Positions 30,040 to 38,853 of a stretch of DNA of 41,250 nucleotides are shown here, piece by piece. Location: the NCBI GenBank assembly GCA_029977845.1, contig JAPOKC010000024.1, positions 1 to 41,250 of the forward strand, written 5' to 3'. The DNA comes from Mycobacteriaceae bacterium. Its GTDB lineage: Bacteria > Actinomycetota > Actinomycetes > Mycobacteriales > Mycobacteriaceae. A model generated the notes under the pieces. That model was given only the letters and a program-made list of their open reading frames with translations, ran no database searches and was not told where the DNA came from. The position numbers and the translations under genes were made by a program. The stretch's first letter is position 1, and every line of letters begins with the position of its first letter.

Positions 30040-31455
30040 GTGACTCGGCGCGGCAAGATCGTCTGCACCCTCGGTCCGGCCACCAACTCCGACGAGATGG
30101 TGAAGGCCCTCGTCGAGGCGGGTATGGATGTAGCCCGTTTGAACTTCAGCCACGGTGACTACGCCGACCACGAAGCGGCCTACCGCCGGGTCCGGGCAGC
30201 CTCCGACGCCACCGGGCGGGCCGTTGGCATCCTCGCCGACCTACAGGGTCCCAAGATTCGTCTGGGCCGATTCCGCGAGACCAAAACCGTCTGGAGCAAC
30301 GGCGAATCGGTGCGCATCACCGTCGAGGACTGCGAGGGCACCCACGACCGGGTGTCCACCACCTACAAGCAACTCGCCCAGGACGCCCGCCCCGGGGACC
30401 GCCTGCTCGTCGACGACGGCAAGGTCGGCCTGGTGGTCGAGGCGATCGACGGCAACGACGTCGTCTGCATGGTGATCGAGGGCGGGCCGGTCAGCAACAA
30501 CAAGGGCATCTCGCTACCGGGGATGGCGGTGTCGGTTCCGGCCCTGTCGCAGAAGGACATCGAGGATCTCGAGTTCGCCCTCAAACTCGGGGTCGACATC
30601 GTCGCGCTGTCCTTCGTCCGGTCCCCCTCCGACGTCGAACTGGTCCACGCGGTGATGGATCGGGTCGGTCGGCGGGTCCCGGTGGTGGCCAAACTGGAGA
30701 AGCCGGAGGCGGTGGAGAACCTTGAGGCCATCGTGCGCGCCTTCGACGCCGTCATGGTCGCCCGCGGCGACCTCGGCGTCGAGTTGCCTCTCGAGGAAGT
30801 CCCGCTGGTACAGAAGCGCGCCATCGAGATCGCCCGGGAGAACGCCAAGCCGGTGATCGTCGCCACCCAGATGCTCGAGTCGATGATCGAGAACTCCCGG
30901 CCCACCCGGGCCGAGGCGTCCGACGTCGCCAACGCGGTGCTCGACGGCACCGATGCGGTCATGCTCTCCGGCGAGACATCGGTCGGCGAGTTTCCGCTCG
31001 AGGCGGTGCGCACCATGGCCCGGATCGTGGCCCGGGTGGAACAGGATGCGGATGGACCGCCGCTGCCGCACGTACCGCGCACCAAACGCGGTGTGATCTC
31101 CTACGCCGCCCGCGATATCGGCGAGCGCCTCGATGCCAAGGCGCTGATCGCCTTCACCTCCTCTGGTGACACCGTCCGGCGGCTTGCCCGGCTGCACAGC
31201 CCGCTGCCGCTGATGGGCTTCGTGACGGTTCCCGAGTTGCGCAGTCAGTTGGCGCTGAGCTGGGGAACCGAGACGTTCATCGTCCCCGAGGCCGACAGCA
31301 CCGACTCGATGATCCGGCAGGTCGATCACGCGCTGTTGGAACTCGGCCGTTATCAGCGCGGCGACCTGGTGATCATCGTCGCCGGCGCGCCGCCCGGCAC
31401 GGTGGGTTCGACGAACCTGATTCACGTGCACCGGATCGGGGAGGACGACCACTGA
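30040..31455 (+). CDS. pyk: Pyruvate kinase
   Basis: 471 residues. Makes pyruvate and ATP from PEP and ADP, the last step of glycolysis. TRRGKIVCTLGPAT at the start, MDVARLNFSHGD, LADLQGPKIRLG, AKLEKPEA, MVARGDLGVELPLEEVP, the ENAKPVIVATQMLESM signature and a C-terminal allosteric domain with AFTSSGDTVRRLARL. GTG 30040 is selected by homology and the -10. Its TGA overlaps the proposed CTG start of tesB. Confidence 0.97.
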   Translation: MTRRGKIVCTLGPATNSDEMVKALVEAGMDVARLNFSHGDYADHEAAYRRVRAASDATGRAVGILADLQGPKIRLGRFRETKTVWSNGESVRITVEDCEGTHDRVSTTYKQLAQDARPGDRLLVDDGKVGLVVEAIDGNDVVCMVIEGGPVSNNKGISLPGMAVSVPALSQKDIEDLEFALKLGVDIVALSFVRSPSDVELVHAVMDRVGRRVPVVAKLEKPEAVENLEAIVRAFDAVMVARGDLGVELPLEEVPLVQKRAIEIARENAKPVIVATQMLESMIENSRPTRAEASDVANAVLDGTDAVMLSGETSVGEFPLEAVRTMARIVARVEQDADGPPLPHVPRTKRGVISYAARDIGERLDAKALIAFTSSGDTVRRLARLHSPLPLMGFVTVPELRSQLALSWGTETFIVPEADSTDSMIRQVDHALLELGRYQRGDLVIIVAGAPPGTVGSTNLIHVHRIGEDDH

Positions 31456-32312
31456 GATCGGACTTCGACGAACTGCTGGCGGTCCTCGAACTGTCCCCGA
31501 TCGGTGACGACGTTTTCGCCGGGAGTCATCCGCGCAAGAATCCGGTCCGCACCTTCGGCGGCCAGATGATGGCGCAGGCTTTCGTCGCCGCCAGTCGTAC
31601 GGTCCCGATCTCGTTGCCCCCCAGCGCTCTTTCGGTCCATTTCATCGCCGGCGGCGACCCGGCATCCGACATCGAATTCCACGTTGTCCGGCTGCGTGAC
31701 GAACGCCGCTTCGCCAACCGGCGGGTCGACGCCATGCAGGACGGCAAGCTGCTGGCCACCGCCCTGGTGTCGTACCTGTCCGGCGGTCACGGACTGGAAC
31801 ACAACTTCGACATGCCGGAAGTACCGGAACCGCACGGCCTGCCGACCATCGATGACCTGCTTGTCGGCTACGAGACGGTGGTCCCGCATTTCGCCGGGGC
31901 GATGCGGCCCATTGAATGGCGCTACACCAACGACCCGGCCTGGGTGATGCGCGAGAAATCGGAGAAGCTTCCGCACAACCGGGTATGGATGAAGGCCGAC
32001 GGTGCCATGCCCGAGGATCCGGTTCTGCACACCGCGGCGATGGTCTACTCATCGGACACCACGGTGCTCGACTCGATCATCACCACTCACGGTCTGTCCT
32101 GGGGATGGGATCGCATCTTCGCCGTCACCATCAACCACTCGGTGTGGTTTCACCGGCAGGTCGACTTCTCCGACTGGGTGCTGTACTCCACCGGATCACC
32201 GGTGGCCGCGGAATCCCGCGGACTGGGCATGGGGCACTTCTTCGATCAGGCCGGACAGGTGGTGGCCACGGTCGCCCAGGAGGGCATCGTCAAGCACTTC
32301 CCGGGAAAGTAG
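31452..32312 (+). CDS. tesB: Acyl-CoA thioesterase II (TesB), probable CTG start
   Basis: 286 residues if begun at CTG 31452. Hydrolyses acyl-CoA to free acid. It has the double hot-dog fold: KNPVRTFGGQMMAQAF in the first half, PIEWRYTNDPAW in the middle, and TTHGLSWGWDRIFAVTINHSVWFHR in the second. Homology (SDFDELLAVLEL, like M. tuberculosis TesB1) begins right after 31452, but no ATG, GTG or TTG exists there in frame. CTG overlaps the pyk stop as CTGA, the same geometry as the ATGA/GTGA joints elsewhere. The first ATG (31566) would delete 38 conserved residues. Confidence 0.88.
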   Translation: MRSDFDELLAVLELSPIGDDVFAGSHPRKNPVRTFGGQMMAQAFVAASRTVPISLPPSALSVHFIAGGDPASDIEFHVVRLRDERRFANRRVDAMQDGKLLATALVSYLSGGHGLEHNFDMPEVPEPHGLPTIDDLLVGYETVVPHFAGAMRPIEWRYTNDPAWVMREKSEKLPHNRVWMKADGAMPEDPVLHTAAMVYSSDTTVLDSIITTHGLSWGWDRIFAVTINHSVWFHRQVDFSDWVLYSTGSPVAAESRGLGMGHFFDQAGQVVATVAQEGIVKHFPGK

Positions 32313-32321
32313 CCGCGAAAT

Positions 32322-32831
32322 TTAGCGCACCGGTTTTGGTGTCTGGGTGAAGTGGTTCTCGAAGGACTGCCGGAGTTCGTCCGCGCACTGCTGGGCCATG
32401 GCCGAGTCCTGACCGGCCTGTTGCAGGCAGTCGACGTAGTCGCTGGCTCCGGCTTGTTTGAAGACCGGCACCCAGAAGAACGGGACAGCCAACAGTCCCG
32501 CGATGATCGCGATGACGCCGAGGACGATCCCGGACAGGGCGATACCGCCGTTGTCGGCTTCCGAGCGTCTGACCCGTGCGCGTCCGATGAACCCCAGGAC
32601 GACCGCCGTGATGCCGAAGACCACGCCGCCGGCGACGGTGATAAACAGCAGCAGGGCGATGATTGCGACCACCAGGGCGGCGACTCCCATGCCGTTGCGC
32701 AGGATCGGCGCCGCACCCGGATAGACCCCGTAGCCGTAGGGCCCCTGCGGCGGCGGGTACGAATACGGACTCGGCGGGGCACCCGCCGGTGGCACCTCAG
32801 GCCGGGTCTGCCATTCGGGTTGTTCGGTCAT
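32322..32831 (-). CDS. DUF4190 membrane protein with Pro/Tyr-rich N-terminus
   Basis: 169 residues. Residues 1-42 are rich in Pro, Tyr and Gly (SPYSYPPPQGPYGYG), cytoplasmic and disordered. Two hydrophobic segments (about 49-78 and 97-122) flank IGRARVRRSEADNGGIALSGIVLG, the DUF4190 core. The C-terminal 45 residues, outside the membrane by prediction, contain DCLQQAG and QQCADEL cysteines that could form a disulfide. Function unknown. Convergent with tesB; ATG supported by TAACCT eight bases upstream. Confidence 0.82.
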   Translation of the reverse strand: MTEQPEWQTRPEVPPAGAPPSPYSYPPPQGPYGYGVYPGAAPILRNGMGVAALVVAIIALLLFITVAGGVVFGITAVVLGFIGRARVRRSEADNGGIALSGIVLGVIAIIAGLLAVPFFWVPVFKQAGASDYVDCLQQAGQDSAMAQQCADELRQSFENHFTQTPKPVR

Positions 32832-32839
32832 CGCTGAAA

Positions 32840-32845
32840 AGGTTA
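32840..32845 (-). promoter_or_regulatory. Leaderless-type -10 element of the DUF4190 gene
   Basis: TAACCT on the minus strand (32845-32840), eight bases before the ATG at 32831. Confidence 0.5.
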
Positions 32846-32874
32846 CCCATCTGACCGGCCGGTGAAATCAAAGA

Positions 32875-32915
32875 GCGCGGATCGACGACGGCATTGTGGC
32901 CGTCGCGATCCGCGC
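32875..32915 (-). terminator. Hairpin terminator downstream of the HdeD-like gene
   Basis: Arms at 32875-32892 and 32899-32915 pair over 17 bp with one bulged A and a 6-base loop. Read on the minus strand, the hairpin follows the HdeD-like stop (32939) and is trailed by TCTTTGATTTC, a weak T-tract, so it is a likely intrinsic terminator for that gene. Confidence 0.7.
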
Positions 32916-32938
32916 CCTGTCGGGGTTGGGGGTGGGCT

Positions 32939-33526
32939 TCAGCGGGCGCCGAGGGCCTCACTGACGGCGCCGCGTACCTCATTGCCGGCCTTGCGGATGC
33001 TGAGTGAGGCGATGATCTCGAAGACACCGATGATGATCAGCCAGATGCCGGTGACCAGCGTCAGGGTCGCCAGTGACGAGATCGGGTAGGACATCACGAT
33101 CACGCCGGCGATCACGGTGATGATGCCCAGGAAGATCTGCCAGCCGCGGCCCGGGGCGCCCGGTTCGCTGATCGCGGAGGCCGCCTCGGCGACGCCCCGG
33201 AAGATGAAGCCGATGCCGATCCAGATCGCCAGCAGCAGCACGGAGTTGTCGATGCTCTTGAAGCAGAGCACGGCCAGCACCAGGGAGGCGGCGCCGCTGA
33301 TGAAGAGCAGCGCCCGGCCGCCGCCGGTGATGTGCAGGGTGAAGGCATGGAAGACCTGCGAGATCCCGGTCACCAGCAGGTAGGCGCCGAAGAAGATGGC
33401 TACCAGCAGGATCGTTTGTCCGGGCCACTTGAGCACCATCGCGCCGAGGATGATCGAGAGGATGCCGGTCACCAGTACTGACTTCCATAGGTGGCCGGCA
33501 AGCGGTCCACTAGAGGTGTTTGTCAT
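32939..33526 (-). CDS. HdeD family (DUF308) membrane protein
   Basis: 195 residues with six hydrophobic segments in three pairs, the HdeD plan: SVLVTGILSIILGAMVL, TILLVAIFFGAYLLVTG, LLFISGAASLVLAVL, NSVLLLAIWIGIGFIFRG, IFLGIITVIAGVIVM and LTLVTGIWLIIIGVFEIIAS. In enterobacteria HdeD helps acid resistance; the mycobacterial role is not known. ATG at 33526 has TAAGCT seven bases upstream, favouring it over the longer open frame. Divergent from the ABC transporter operon. Confidence 0.88.
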   Translation of the reverse strand: MTNTSSGPLAGHLWKSVLVTGILSIILGAMVLKWPGQTILLVAIFFGAYLLVTGISQVFHAFTLHITGGGRALLFISGAASLVLAVLCFKSIDNSVLLLAIWIGIGFIFRGVAEAASAISEPGAPGRGWQIFLGIITVIAGVIVMSYPISSLATLTLVTGIWLIIIGVFEIIASLSIRKAGNEVRGAVSEALGAR

Positions 33527-33533
33527 GGGCCGC

Positions 33534-33539
33534 AGCTTA
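33534..33539 (-). promoter_or_regulatory. Leaderless-type -10 element of the HdeD-like gene
   Basis: TAAGCT on the minus strand (33539-33534), seven bases before the ATG at 33526. Confidence 0.5.
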
Positions 33540-33636
33540 CCCAGGCCGGTGTCGAATTGGGCTGACCGCCAGATCACGATTTGGCATTTGAGCAGGCCAG
33601 CAGAGGCGATGCCCGGCGATATCGGCCCAGATCGGT

Positions 33637-33642
33637 TAGTGT
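33637..33642 (+). promoter_or_regulatory. -10 element of the amino-acid ABC transporter operon
   Basis: TAGTGT at 33637-33642 would begin a transcript near 33649 with a leader of about 27 bases carrying GGAAAGGG (33663-33670) before the GTG at 33676. Unlike most promoters here this one has a real leader. Confidence 0.4.
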
Positions 33643-33675
33643 CCCGCCAACGGCAATTCGGCGGAAAGGGCAACT

Positions 33676-34593
33676 GTGTTCACAGCTCACGACAATGGTG
33701 TTCGTTGGTGGCAGGCCGCGGCGGTCGTCGCTGCCGTGGGTGCTCTCACATTGACCGGTTGCTCCAAGGCGGCTGACAAGGAGTCGGCCGCCGGCGGCGC
33801 CAGCACGGCTGTCAAGGTCCAGAAGGTCGACGAGATCGCCGCGTCGGTGCCCGAGGACATCAAGAGCACCGGCAAGCTGGTCGTCGGCGTCAACATCCCC
33901 TATGCCCCGAATGAGTTCAAGGACGCCGGCGGTCAGATCGTCGGCTTCGACGTCGACTTGATGAACGCGGTCGCCGCGACCATGGGGCTCACCGCGGACT
34001 ACCGCGAGGCGGACTTCGCCAAGATCATCCCGTCGATCCAGCAGGGCACCTTCAACGTGGGGATGTCCTCGTTCACCGACACCAAGGAGCGCCAGGCCTC
34101 CGTCGACTTCGTCGACTACTTCTCGGCTGGTATCCAGTGGGCGCAGAAGCCCGGCGCGGGGATCGATCCGAACAACGCGTGCGGCAAGAAGGTCGCCGTT
34201 CAGGCCACCACCACCGAGGAGACCGACGAACTGCCGGCCAAGAGCAAGAAGTGCGTCGACGCGGGCAAGCCGGAGATCGAGATCGTCAAGTTCGACAGCC
34301 AGGACGCCGCGACCAACGCCGTGGTCCTCGGTCAGGTGGACGCGATGTCGGCTGACTCGCCGGTGACCGCGTATGCGATCAAACAGAGCAACGGCAAGCT
34401 TGAGGCGGCGGGTGAGATCTTCGAGGCGGCGCCCTACGGCTGGCCGGTCAAGAAGGGCTCCCCGTTGGCCCAGTCCATGCAGAAGGCGCTTGAGCACCTG
34501 ATCGCCAGTGGTGACTACAAGACCATCGCCACCAACTGGGGTCTGGAGAAGGGCATGATCGAGAAGCCTGTCATCAACGGCGCAACCAGTTAG
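33676..34593 (+). CDS. Polar amino-acid ABC transporter substrate-binding lipoprotein
   Basis: 305 residues. Signal peptide with positive start, hydrophobic AAAVVAAVGALTL and lipobox LTGC (Cys29). The mature part is a class-3 periplasmic binding protein: LVVGVNIPYAPNEFKDAGGQIVGFDVDLMNAVAATMGL, ADFAKIIPSIQQGTFNVGMSSFTDTKERQ, and a KKVAVQATTTEE second lobe. Likely ligand: glutamine or another polar amino acid. GTG start with AAAGGG upstream. Lgt, encoded earlier in the window, would lipidate it. Permease and ATPase follow at once. Confidence 0.92.
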   Translation: MFTAHDNGVRWWQAAAVVAAVGALTLTGCSKAADKESAAGGASTAVKVQKVDEIAASVPEDIKSTGKLVVGVNIPYAPNEFKDAGGQIVGFDVDLMNAVAATMGLTADYREADFAKIIPSIQQGTFNVGMSSFTDTKERQASVDFVDYFSAGIQWAQKPGAGIDPNNACGKKVAVQATTTEETDELPAKSKKCVDAGKPEIEIVKFDSQDAATNAVVLGQVDAMSADSPVTAYAIKQSNGKLEAAGEIFEAAPYGWPVKKGSPLAQSMQKALEHLIASGDYKTIATNWGLEKGMIEKPVINGATS

Positions 34594-34596
34594 ACC

Positions 34597-35511
34597 GTGA
34601 TGAACGGCGGATCGACGCCGGCCGCGATCGACGCGGTGCCGCTTCGGCATCCGTGGCGATGGGTGGGAGCGGCCGTCATCATCGTCCTGGCCGGGCTGTT
34701 CATCTACGGTGCGGCCACCAACAAGGCCTACGGCTGGTCGACCTACGTGGAGTATCTGTTCAACGACCGGATACTGCTCGGGGTCTGGAACACCTTGCAG
34801 CTGACCGTCTACGCGATGGTGATCGGCGTCGTACTGGGCATCGTGCTGTCGGTGATGCGACTGTCGCCCAATCCGGTGTTCCAGGCCGTCGCGTGGGTGT
34901 TCCTGTGGATCTTCCGCGGCACCCCGGTCTACGTGCAATTGGTGTTCTGGGGACTCCTGCCAACGATCTATCAGAACATCCAGCTGGGCGTGCCGTTCGG
35001 CCCGTCGTTCTTCCATCTCAACCTGCAGGCGCTGTCGATTCCGTTCCTGCTCGCCGTGATAGGTCTCGGCCTCAATGAGGCGGCCTATATGGCCGAAATC
35101 ATCAGGGCTGGAATCACTTCTGTGCCCGAGGGGCAGACGGAGGCCTCAACAGCGCTCGGCATGTCATGGGGGATGGCGATGCGACGCACCGTGCTCCCGC
35201 AGGCGATGCGCGTGATCATCCCGCCGACCGGCAACGAGCTGATCTCGATGCTGAAGACGACCTCGCTGGTGACTGCGGTGCCGTATTCCTACGACCTGTA
35301 CAGCATCGCGTCGCGGGAGATCGCCGCACGTATCTTCGAACCGGTGCCGATGCTGCTGGTGGCCGCCACCTGGTACCTCGTCGTGACGAGCATCCTGATG
35401 GTCGGCCAGCACCACCTGGAGAAGTACTTCTCCAGGGGCATCTCGCGGCAGCTGACCTCCAAACAACTCGAGGCCCTGGCCAAGGCGCAGACCGAGGGTG
35501 GTCACGTATGA
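34597..35511 (+). CDS. Amino-acid ABC transporter permease
   Basis: 304 residues. HisM/GlnP-type permease with about five to six hydrophobic segments: one near 20-40, then [44 protein letters not shown] and the EAA loop [32 protein letters not shown] followed by [25 protein letters not shown]. Probably works as a homodimer, since no second permease is present. GTG at 34597 (ATG at 34600) three bases after the lipoprotein stop. Confidence 0.93.
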   Translation: MMNGGSTPAAIDAVPLRHPWRWVGAAVIIVLAGLFIYGAATNKAYGWSTYVEYLFNDRILLGVWNTLQLTVYAMVIGVVLGIVLSVMRLSPNPVFQAVAWVFLWIFRGTPVYVQLVFWGLLPTIYQNIQLGVPFGPSFFHLNLQALSIPFLLAVIGLGLNEAAYMAEIIRAGITSVPEGQTEASTALGMSWGMAMRRTVLPQAMRVIIPPTGNELISMLKTTSLVTAVPYSYDLYSIASREIAARIFEPVPMLLVAATWYLVVTSILMVGQHHLEKYFSRGISRQLTSKQLEALAKAQTEGGHV

Positions 35512-36269
35512 CCGAGATGGTGAAGGCCGAACAGGTCTGCAAAAGCTTCGGTGCGCTGCAGGTCCTCAAGGGCGTGACGCTGTCCGTTGAGCGCGGCCAG
35601 GTGCTGGTTCTGGTGGGTCCGTCGGGATCGGGCAAGTCGACCTTCCTGCGCTGTATCAACCATCTAGAGACCATCTCGGCCGGCCGGCTCTACGTCGACG
35701 GGGACCTCGTCGGCTACCGGGAGAAGGGCGGCAAGCTGCACGAGATGTCCCCGCGTGAGGCCGCCAAACAGCGCCGCGATATCGGCATGGTGTTCCAGCA
35801 CTTCAACCTGTTCCCGCACCGCACCGCACTGGACAACATCATCGAGGCCCCGGTCCACGTCAAGGGCGTCAAGCAGGCCGAGGCGGTTGAGCGGGCCAGG
35901 GATCTGCTCAACCAGGTCGGTCTGTCGGGTAAGGCCGACGCCTACCCGGCGCAGTTGTCCGGCGGCCAGCAGCAGCGGGTGGCGATCGCCCGCGCGCTGG
36001 CCATGGATCCCAAACTGATGCTGTTCGACGAGCCGACGTCCGCGCTGGATCCGGAGTTGGTGGGCGAAGTTCTGGCCGTGATGAAGAAACTCGCCGCCGC
36101 CGGTATGACGATGGTGGTGGTGACCCATGAGATGGGCTTCGCCCGGGAGGTCGCCGACCAGCTGGTGTTCATGGACGGCGGGGTGATCGTCGAGAGCGGT
36201 CCGCCGCGTGAGGTGCTGAGCAACCCGCAGCACGACCGGACTAAGGCGTTCCTGTCGAAAGTGATGTGA
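35508..36269 (+). CDS. Amino-acid ABC transporter ATP-binding protein
   Basis: 253 residues. GlnQ-type ATPase: Walker A GPSGSGKS (near residues 38-45), Q-loop [10 protein letters not shown], signature [15 protein letters not shown], Walker [15 protein letters not shown] and switch His in [12 protein letters not shown] 35508 overlaps the permease stop by four bases. Its 3' end overlaps the convergent cyclase gene by 29 bp. Confidence 0.96.
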   Translation: MTEMVKAEQVCKSFGALQVLKGVTLSVERGQVLVLVGPSGSGKSTFLRCINHLETISAGRLYVDGDLVGYREKGGKLHEMSPREAAKQRRDIGMVFQHFNLFPHRTALDNIIEAPVHVKGVKQAEAVERARDLLNQVGLSGKADAYPAQLSGGQQQRVAIARALAMDPKLMLFDEPTSALDPELVGEVLAVMKKLAAAGMTMVVVTHEMGFAREVADQLVFMDGGVIVESGPPREVLSNPQHDRTKAFLSKVM

Positions 36270-37563
36270 GCGGCTCCGCTGTGTTCTCCGTCTTGCGGCC
36301 GACCAGGTACCAGGTCCGCATCACGCCCTTGCCCTTGATGTCGATCTCGCCGCGCTCCTCGAGAATGAAGTCGTCGCGTAGACGTTCGTACACGTTCTCC
36401 GGCACCTGGATGCGTCCCACCTGATCAGTCGTCTCCATCCGCGCCGCGACGTTGACCGCATCGCCCCAGACGTCGTAGAAGAACTTGCGCGCGCCGACCA
36501 CCCCGGCCACCACCGGACCGGCGGCGATACCCATCCGCAGCGGCACCGGGTTGCCGCGCGGATCGCGCAGTCCGGCCACGGCCTTGGACATGTCGAGTGC
36601 GAGTTCGGCGATCGCCTTGGTGTGATCGGGTCGGGGGGTCGGCACCCCGCTGACCACCATGTAGGAGTCGCCGGTGGTCTTGATCTTCTCCAGGTCGTGG
36701 CGGTCGACCAGGCGATCGAAGGTGGTGTAGAGCCGGTCTAGGAAGCGAACCAGTTCAGTCGGCGGGATCTCGCTGGCTTGTTCGGTGAACCCGGCGATAT
36801 CGGTGAACAGGATCGAGGCGTCGTTGTAGCGATCGGCGATCACGCCGTGTGCGGGATCCTTCAGTCGCTGGGCCACCCTGGCGGGCAGGATGTTGGCCAG
36901 CAGAGCTTCCGATCGGTCGTATTCGACTTCCATCGCGGCTTCGGCACGGGCCACTTCCCGCATGGCGTACCAGACGGTGGCGAAGATCATCAGCGCGGCC
37001 CCGACGGTGGAGAAGACGAATCCGGCCATCAGCGCCCACCGTGGCTGCAACCCCGTGTCGCTTGGGACCAGGAACTGCATCGCGACGATCAGGGCCGCGC
37101 CGACGACGGTGGTGACGCCGGCCAGGACCATGTGTTCGGTGCCCAGCACCAGCACGGCCAACGACGCGGAGACCAGGTAGTAGAACTGGATCCCCGAATC
37201 GGTGCCGAGTTCCAGGCCGACGAAGGTCAGCGAGCAGTAGGCGATGACGACGAACACCAGTGCGGCGATGATGCTCCCGAACCGGTGCAGCAGGGGGATG
37301 GTCAGCAGCAGTGCGGCGGTGGCGAGGTTCACCAGGCCGACGTAGAGCACCTTGTCCCCGGTGACGGTCTGCAGCACGCCCAATGTCGCGGTGAGCAAGG
37401 CGCCGATCCAGGCGGCGATGTTGAGAATCCGCTGCGGCCGGGTGACCGCCTCGGCCCAGTGCTGATTGCGGGCCGGCGGGCGGCGCTGCATGCGCTCACA
37501 GTCCGACCGCCGGAAACGGCCTTCAGGCAATATCCGACCAGCGAATTTCCGCTCGGATCGCAC
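36241..37563 (-). CDS. cya: Membrane class III adenylyl cyclase (Rv1625c-like)
   Basis: 440 residues. Six hydrophobic segments between about 46 and 205, a linker [21 protein letters not shown], then one class III catalytic domain (about 245-420). Catalytic residues fit Rv1625c shifted by one: metal Asp255 ([11 protein letters not shown]) and Asp299, adenine-specifying Lys295 and Asp364, transition-state Asn371 and Arg375. Should form a homodimer making cAMP from ATP. GTG start with TAGTCT six bases upstream; divergent from an SRPBCC gene. Confidence 0.94.
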   Translation of the reverse strand: MRSERKFAGRILPEGRFRRSDCERMQRRPPARNQHWAEAVTRPQRILNIAAWIGALLTATLGVLQTVTGDKVLYVGLVNLATAALLLTIPLLHRFGSIIAALVFVVIAYCSLTFVGLELGTDSGIQFYYLVSASLAVLVLGTEHMVLAGVTTVVGAALIVAMQFLVPSDTGLQPRWALMAGFVFSTVGAALMIFATVWYAMREVARAEAAMEVEYDRSEALLANILPARVAQRLKDPAHGVIADRYNDASILFTDIAGFTEQASEIPPTELVRFLDRLYTTFDRLVDRHDLEKIKTTGDSYMVVSGVPTPRPDHTKAIAELALDMSKAVAGLRDPRGNPVPLRMGIAAGPVVAGVVGARKFFYDVWGDAVNVAARMETTDQVGRIQVPENVYERLRDDFILEERGEIDIKGKGVMRTWYLVGRKTENTAEPLTSLSTGTP

Positions 37564-37569
37564 GCGACC

Positions 37570-37605
37570 AGACTACCGGTACGGATGGGCGATTCTCGAT
37601 ATCGT
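37570..37605. promoter_or_regulatory. Back-to-back leaderless promoters (cyclase and SRPBCC gene)
   Basis: TAGTCT on the minus strand (37575-37570) lies six bases before the cyclase GTG, and TATCGT on the plus strand (37600-37605) six bases before the ATG at 37612. Only 24 bp separate the two -10 elements, so their upstream zones interleave. Confidence 0.6.
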
Positions 37606-37611
37606 CCTCGC

Positions 37612-38094
37612 ATGACAGTGCCCGAAGCCGTGGTCGCAATCGACATCTCAGCGTCTCCGGAGCGGGTCTGGGAGGTGATCACCGATATCGCGGTGATGCC
37701 GAGGTTCAGCTCCGAGCTTCAGGGTGTGGAGTGGGCGGACGGGTTCACGGCCGCCGGTATCGGGGCTCAGTTCCTGGGTCACAACCGTCATCCGGCGGTG
37801 GGCGAGTGGACCACCCGCTCGGAAATCGTCGAATTCGAACCCGGGCGGTTCTTCGGCTGGGCGGTCGGGGATCCGGCGAATCCCGCCGCCACCTGGCGAT
37901 ACGAACTGTCACCGATCCCCGGTGGTAGCCGGCTGAGCTACACCGGCCGGATCGGCCCGGGGCGCTCGGGTGTGACGATGCTGATCGAGCGTGATCCCGA
38001 CCATGCCGACGAGATCATCGCCAATCGGCTGCGGGAATTTCGGTCGGGCATGACCGCCACCCTGGAAGGCATCCGGGAACTCGCTCAAGGCTAG
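37612..38094 (+). CDS. SRPBCC family (polyketide cyclase/START-like) protein
   Basis: 160 residues. Helix-grip fold typical of SRPBCC: VVAIDISASPERVWEVITDIAVMPRFSSELQGVEW at the N-terminus, GEWTTRSEIVEFEPGRFFGWAV, then RYELSPIPGGSRLSYTGRIGPG, and a long C-terminal helix. It probably binds a hydrophobic ligand in its central cavity; the ligand is unknown. Start fixed by TATCGT six bases upstream. Its stop shares the bases CTAG with the stop of the convergent carbonic anhydrase gene. Confidence 0.85.
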   Translation: MTVPEAVVAIDISASPERVWEVITDIAVMPRFSSELQGVEWADGFTAAGIGAQFLGHNRHPAVGEWTTRSEIVEFEPGRFFGWAVGDPANPAATWRYELSPIPGGSRLSYTGRIGPGRSGVTMLIERDPDHADEIIANRLREFRSGMTATLEGIRELAQG

Positions 38095-38774
38095 AGCAGC
38101 CGGACCTTCGCGGTCTTGATGTCGTAGACCGCCCCGACGATCTTGAACGCACCGCCCTTTTGGGCCTCGGCCAGCAGCGGACTGTGCGCGCGCAGGTGTT
38201 CGACCACCGCGCCGACATTGCGGGCGATGGCGTCGTCGAGTGAGGATGCGCCGGCGATGCCAGGCTTGATCGCATCGACGATCGACTGGATGTTGCCGCC
38301 CGGTGTGGATGCTGTGAACGCGGCGTTGACCGCGCCGCAGTCGGAATGGCCCAGCACCACAAGCGCTTTGGCGTGCAACACCGCCTGGCCGTATTCCAGG
38401 CTGCCGAGATTGGTGGGGGAGACCGCGATATTGCCGGCCTCGCGCACCACGAAGACGTCGCCGACGAACTGGTCGAAGATGACCTCCGGAGCAAGCCGGC
38501 TGTCCGCGCAACCCAGGATCATCGCGAAGGGTTCTTGTTTGTTCGCGATCCCGCCGGCCCAGATCGTGTCGATCTCCGCGGTGTTGCGGATCTCCGGTAA
38601 GCGCGCGGCGAAGCGGGAGTTGCCGTCCATCAGGACTCCGATCGCCTCATCGGGCGTCGTCGGATGGGGTGGTTCGGGAATCCCCTGCTTGGCGGTTTCC
38701 TTGGAGCCGCATGCCGCTGCCAGCAGTGCTGCCGCCGGTAGGGCGCCCAGGACGATTCGGCGGGACCGGTCCAT
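38091..38774 (-). CDS. Exported lipoprotein beta-carbonic anhydrase, Tat-type signal
   Basis: 227 residues. Interconverts CO2 and bicarbonate with Zn. Signal MDRSRRIVLGALPAAALLAAAC has SRRIVLG, a twin-arginine motif, and a lipobox-like AAAC (Cys22), so the enzyme is probably folded in the cytoplasm, exported by Tat and lipid-anchored. Zn ligands: Cys89 with Asp91-Arg93 (GCADSR), His143 and Cys146 (HSDCG). ATG at 38774 has AAGGAG six bases upstream, one of the stronger ribosome sites here; TACGGT (38806-38801) may be its -10. Lies 79 bp after the cation exchanger gene on the same strand. Confidence 0.9.
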   Translation of the reverse strand: MDRSRRIVLGALPAAALLAAACGSKETAKQGIPEPPHPTTPDEAIGVLMDGNSRFAARLPEIRNTAEIDTIWAGGIANKQEPFAMILGCADSRLAPEVIFDQFVGDVFVVREAGNIAVSPTNLGSLEYGQAVLHAKALVVLGHSDCGAVNAAFTASTPGGNIQSIVDAIKPGIAGASSLDDAIARNVGAVVEHLRAHSPLLAEAQKGGAFKIVGAVYDIKTAKVRLL

Positions 38775-38853
38775 AGCGGGCTCCTTCAGTCGAGAGTCCG
38801 ACCGTACCGGAACCGACACCGGAGCCTGAGCGCTTGACTTGCCCGATTCCTGA

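Noticed and set aside
33574..35016. 480-codon minus-strand frame opposite the ABC transporter genes
   Set aside because: Antisense to two well-defined transporter genes, no recognisable domain.
36778..37611. Long open plus-strand frame running opposite the cyclase gene into the SRPBCC gene
   Set aside because: It is the antisense of a conserved cyclase, low in complexity (many His, Asp, Gln, Gly), with no family motif. Only the part from ATG 37612 is coding, supported by its -10.
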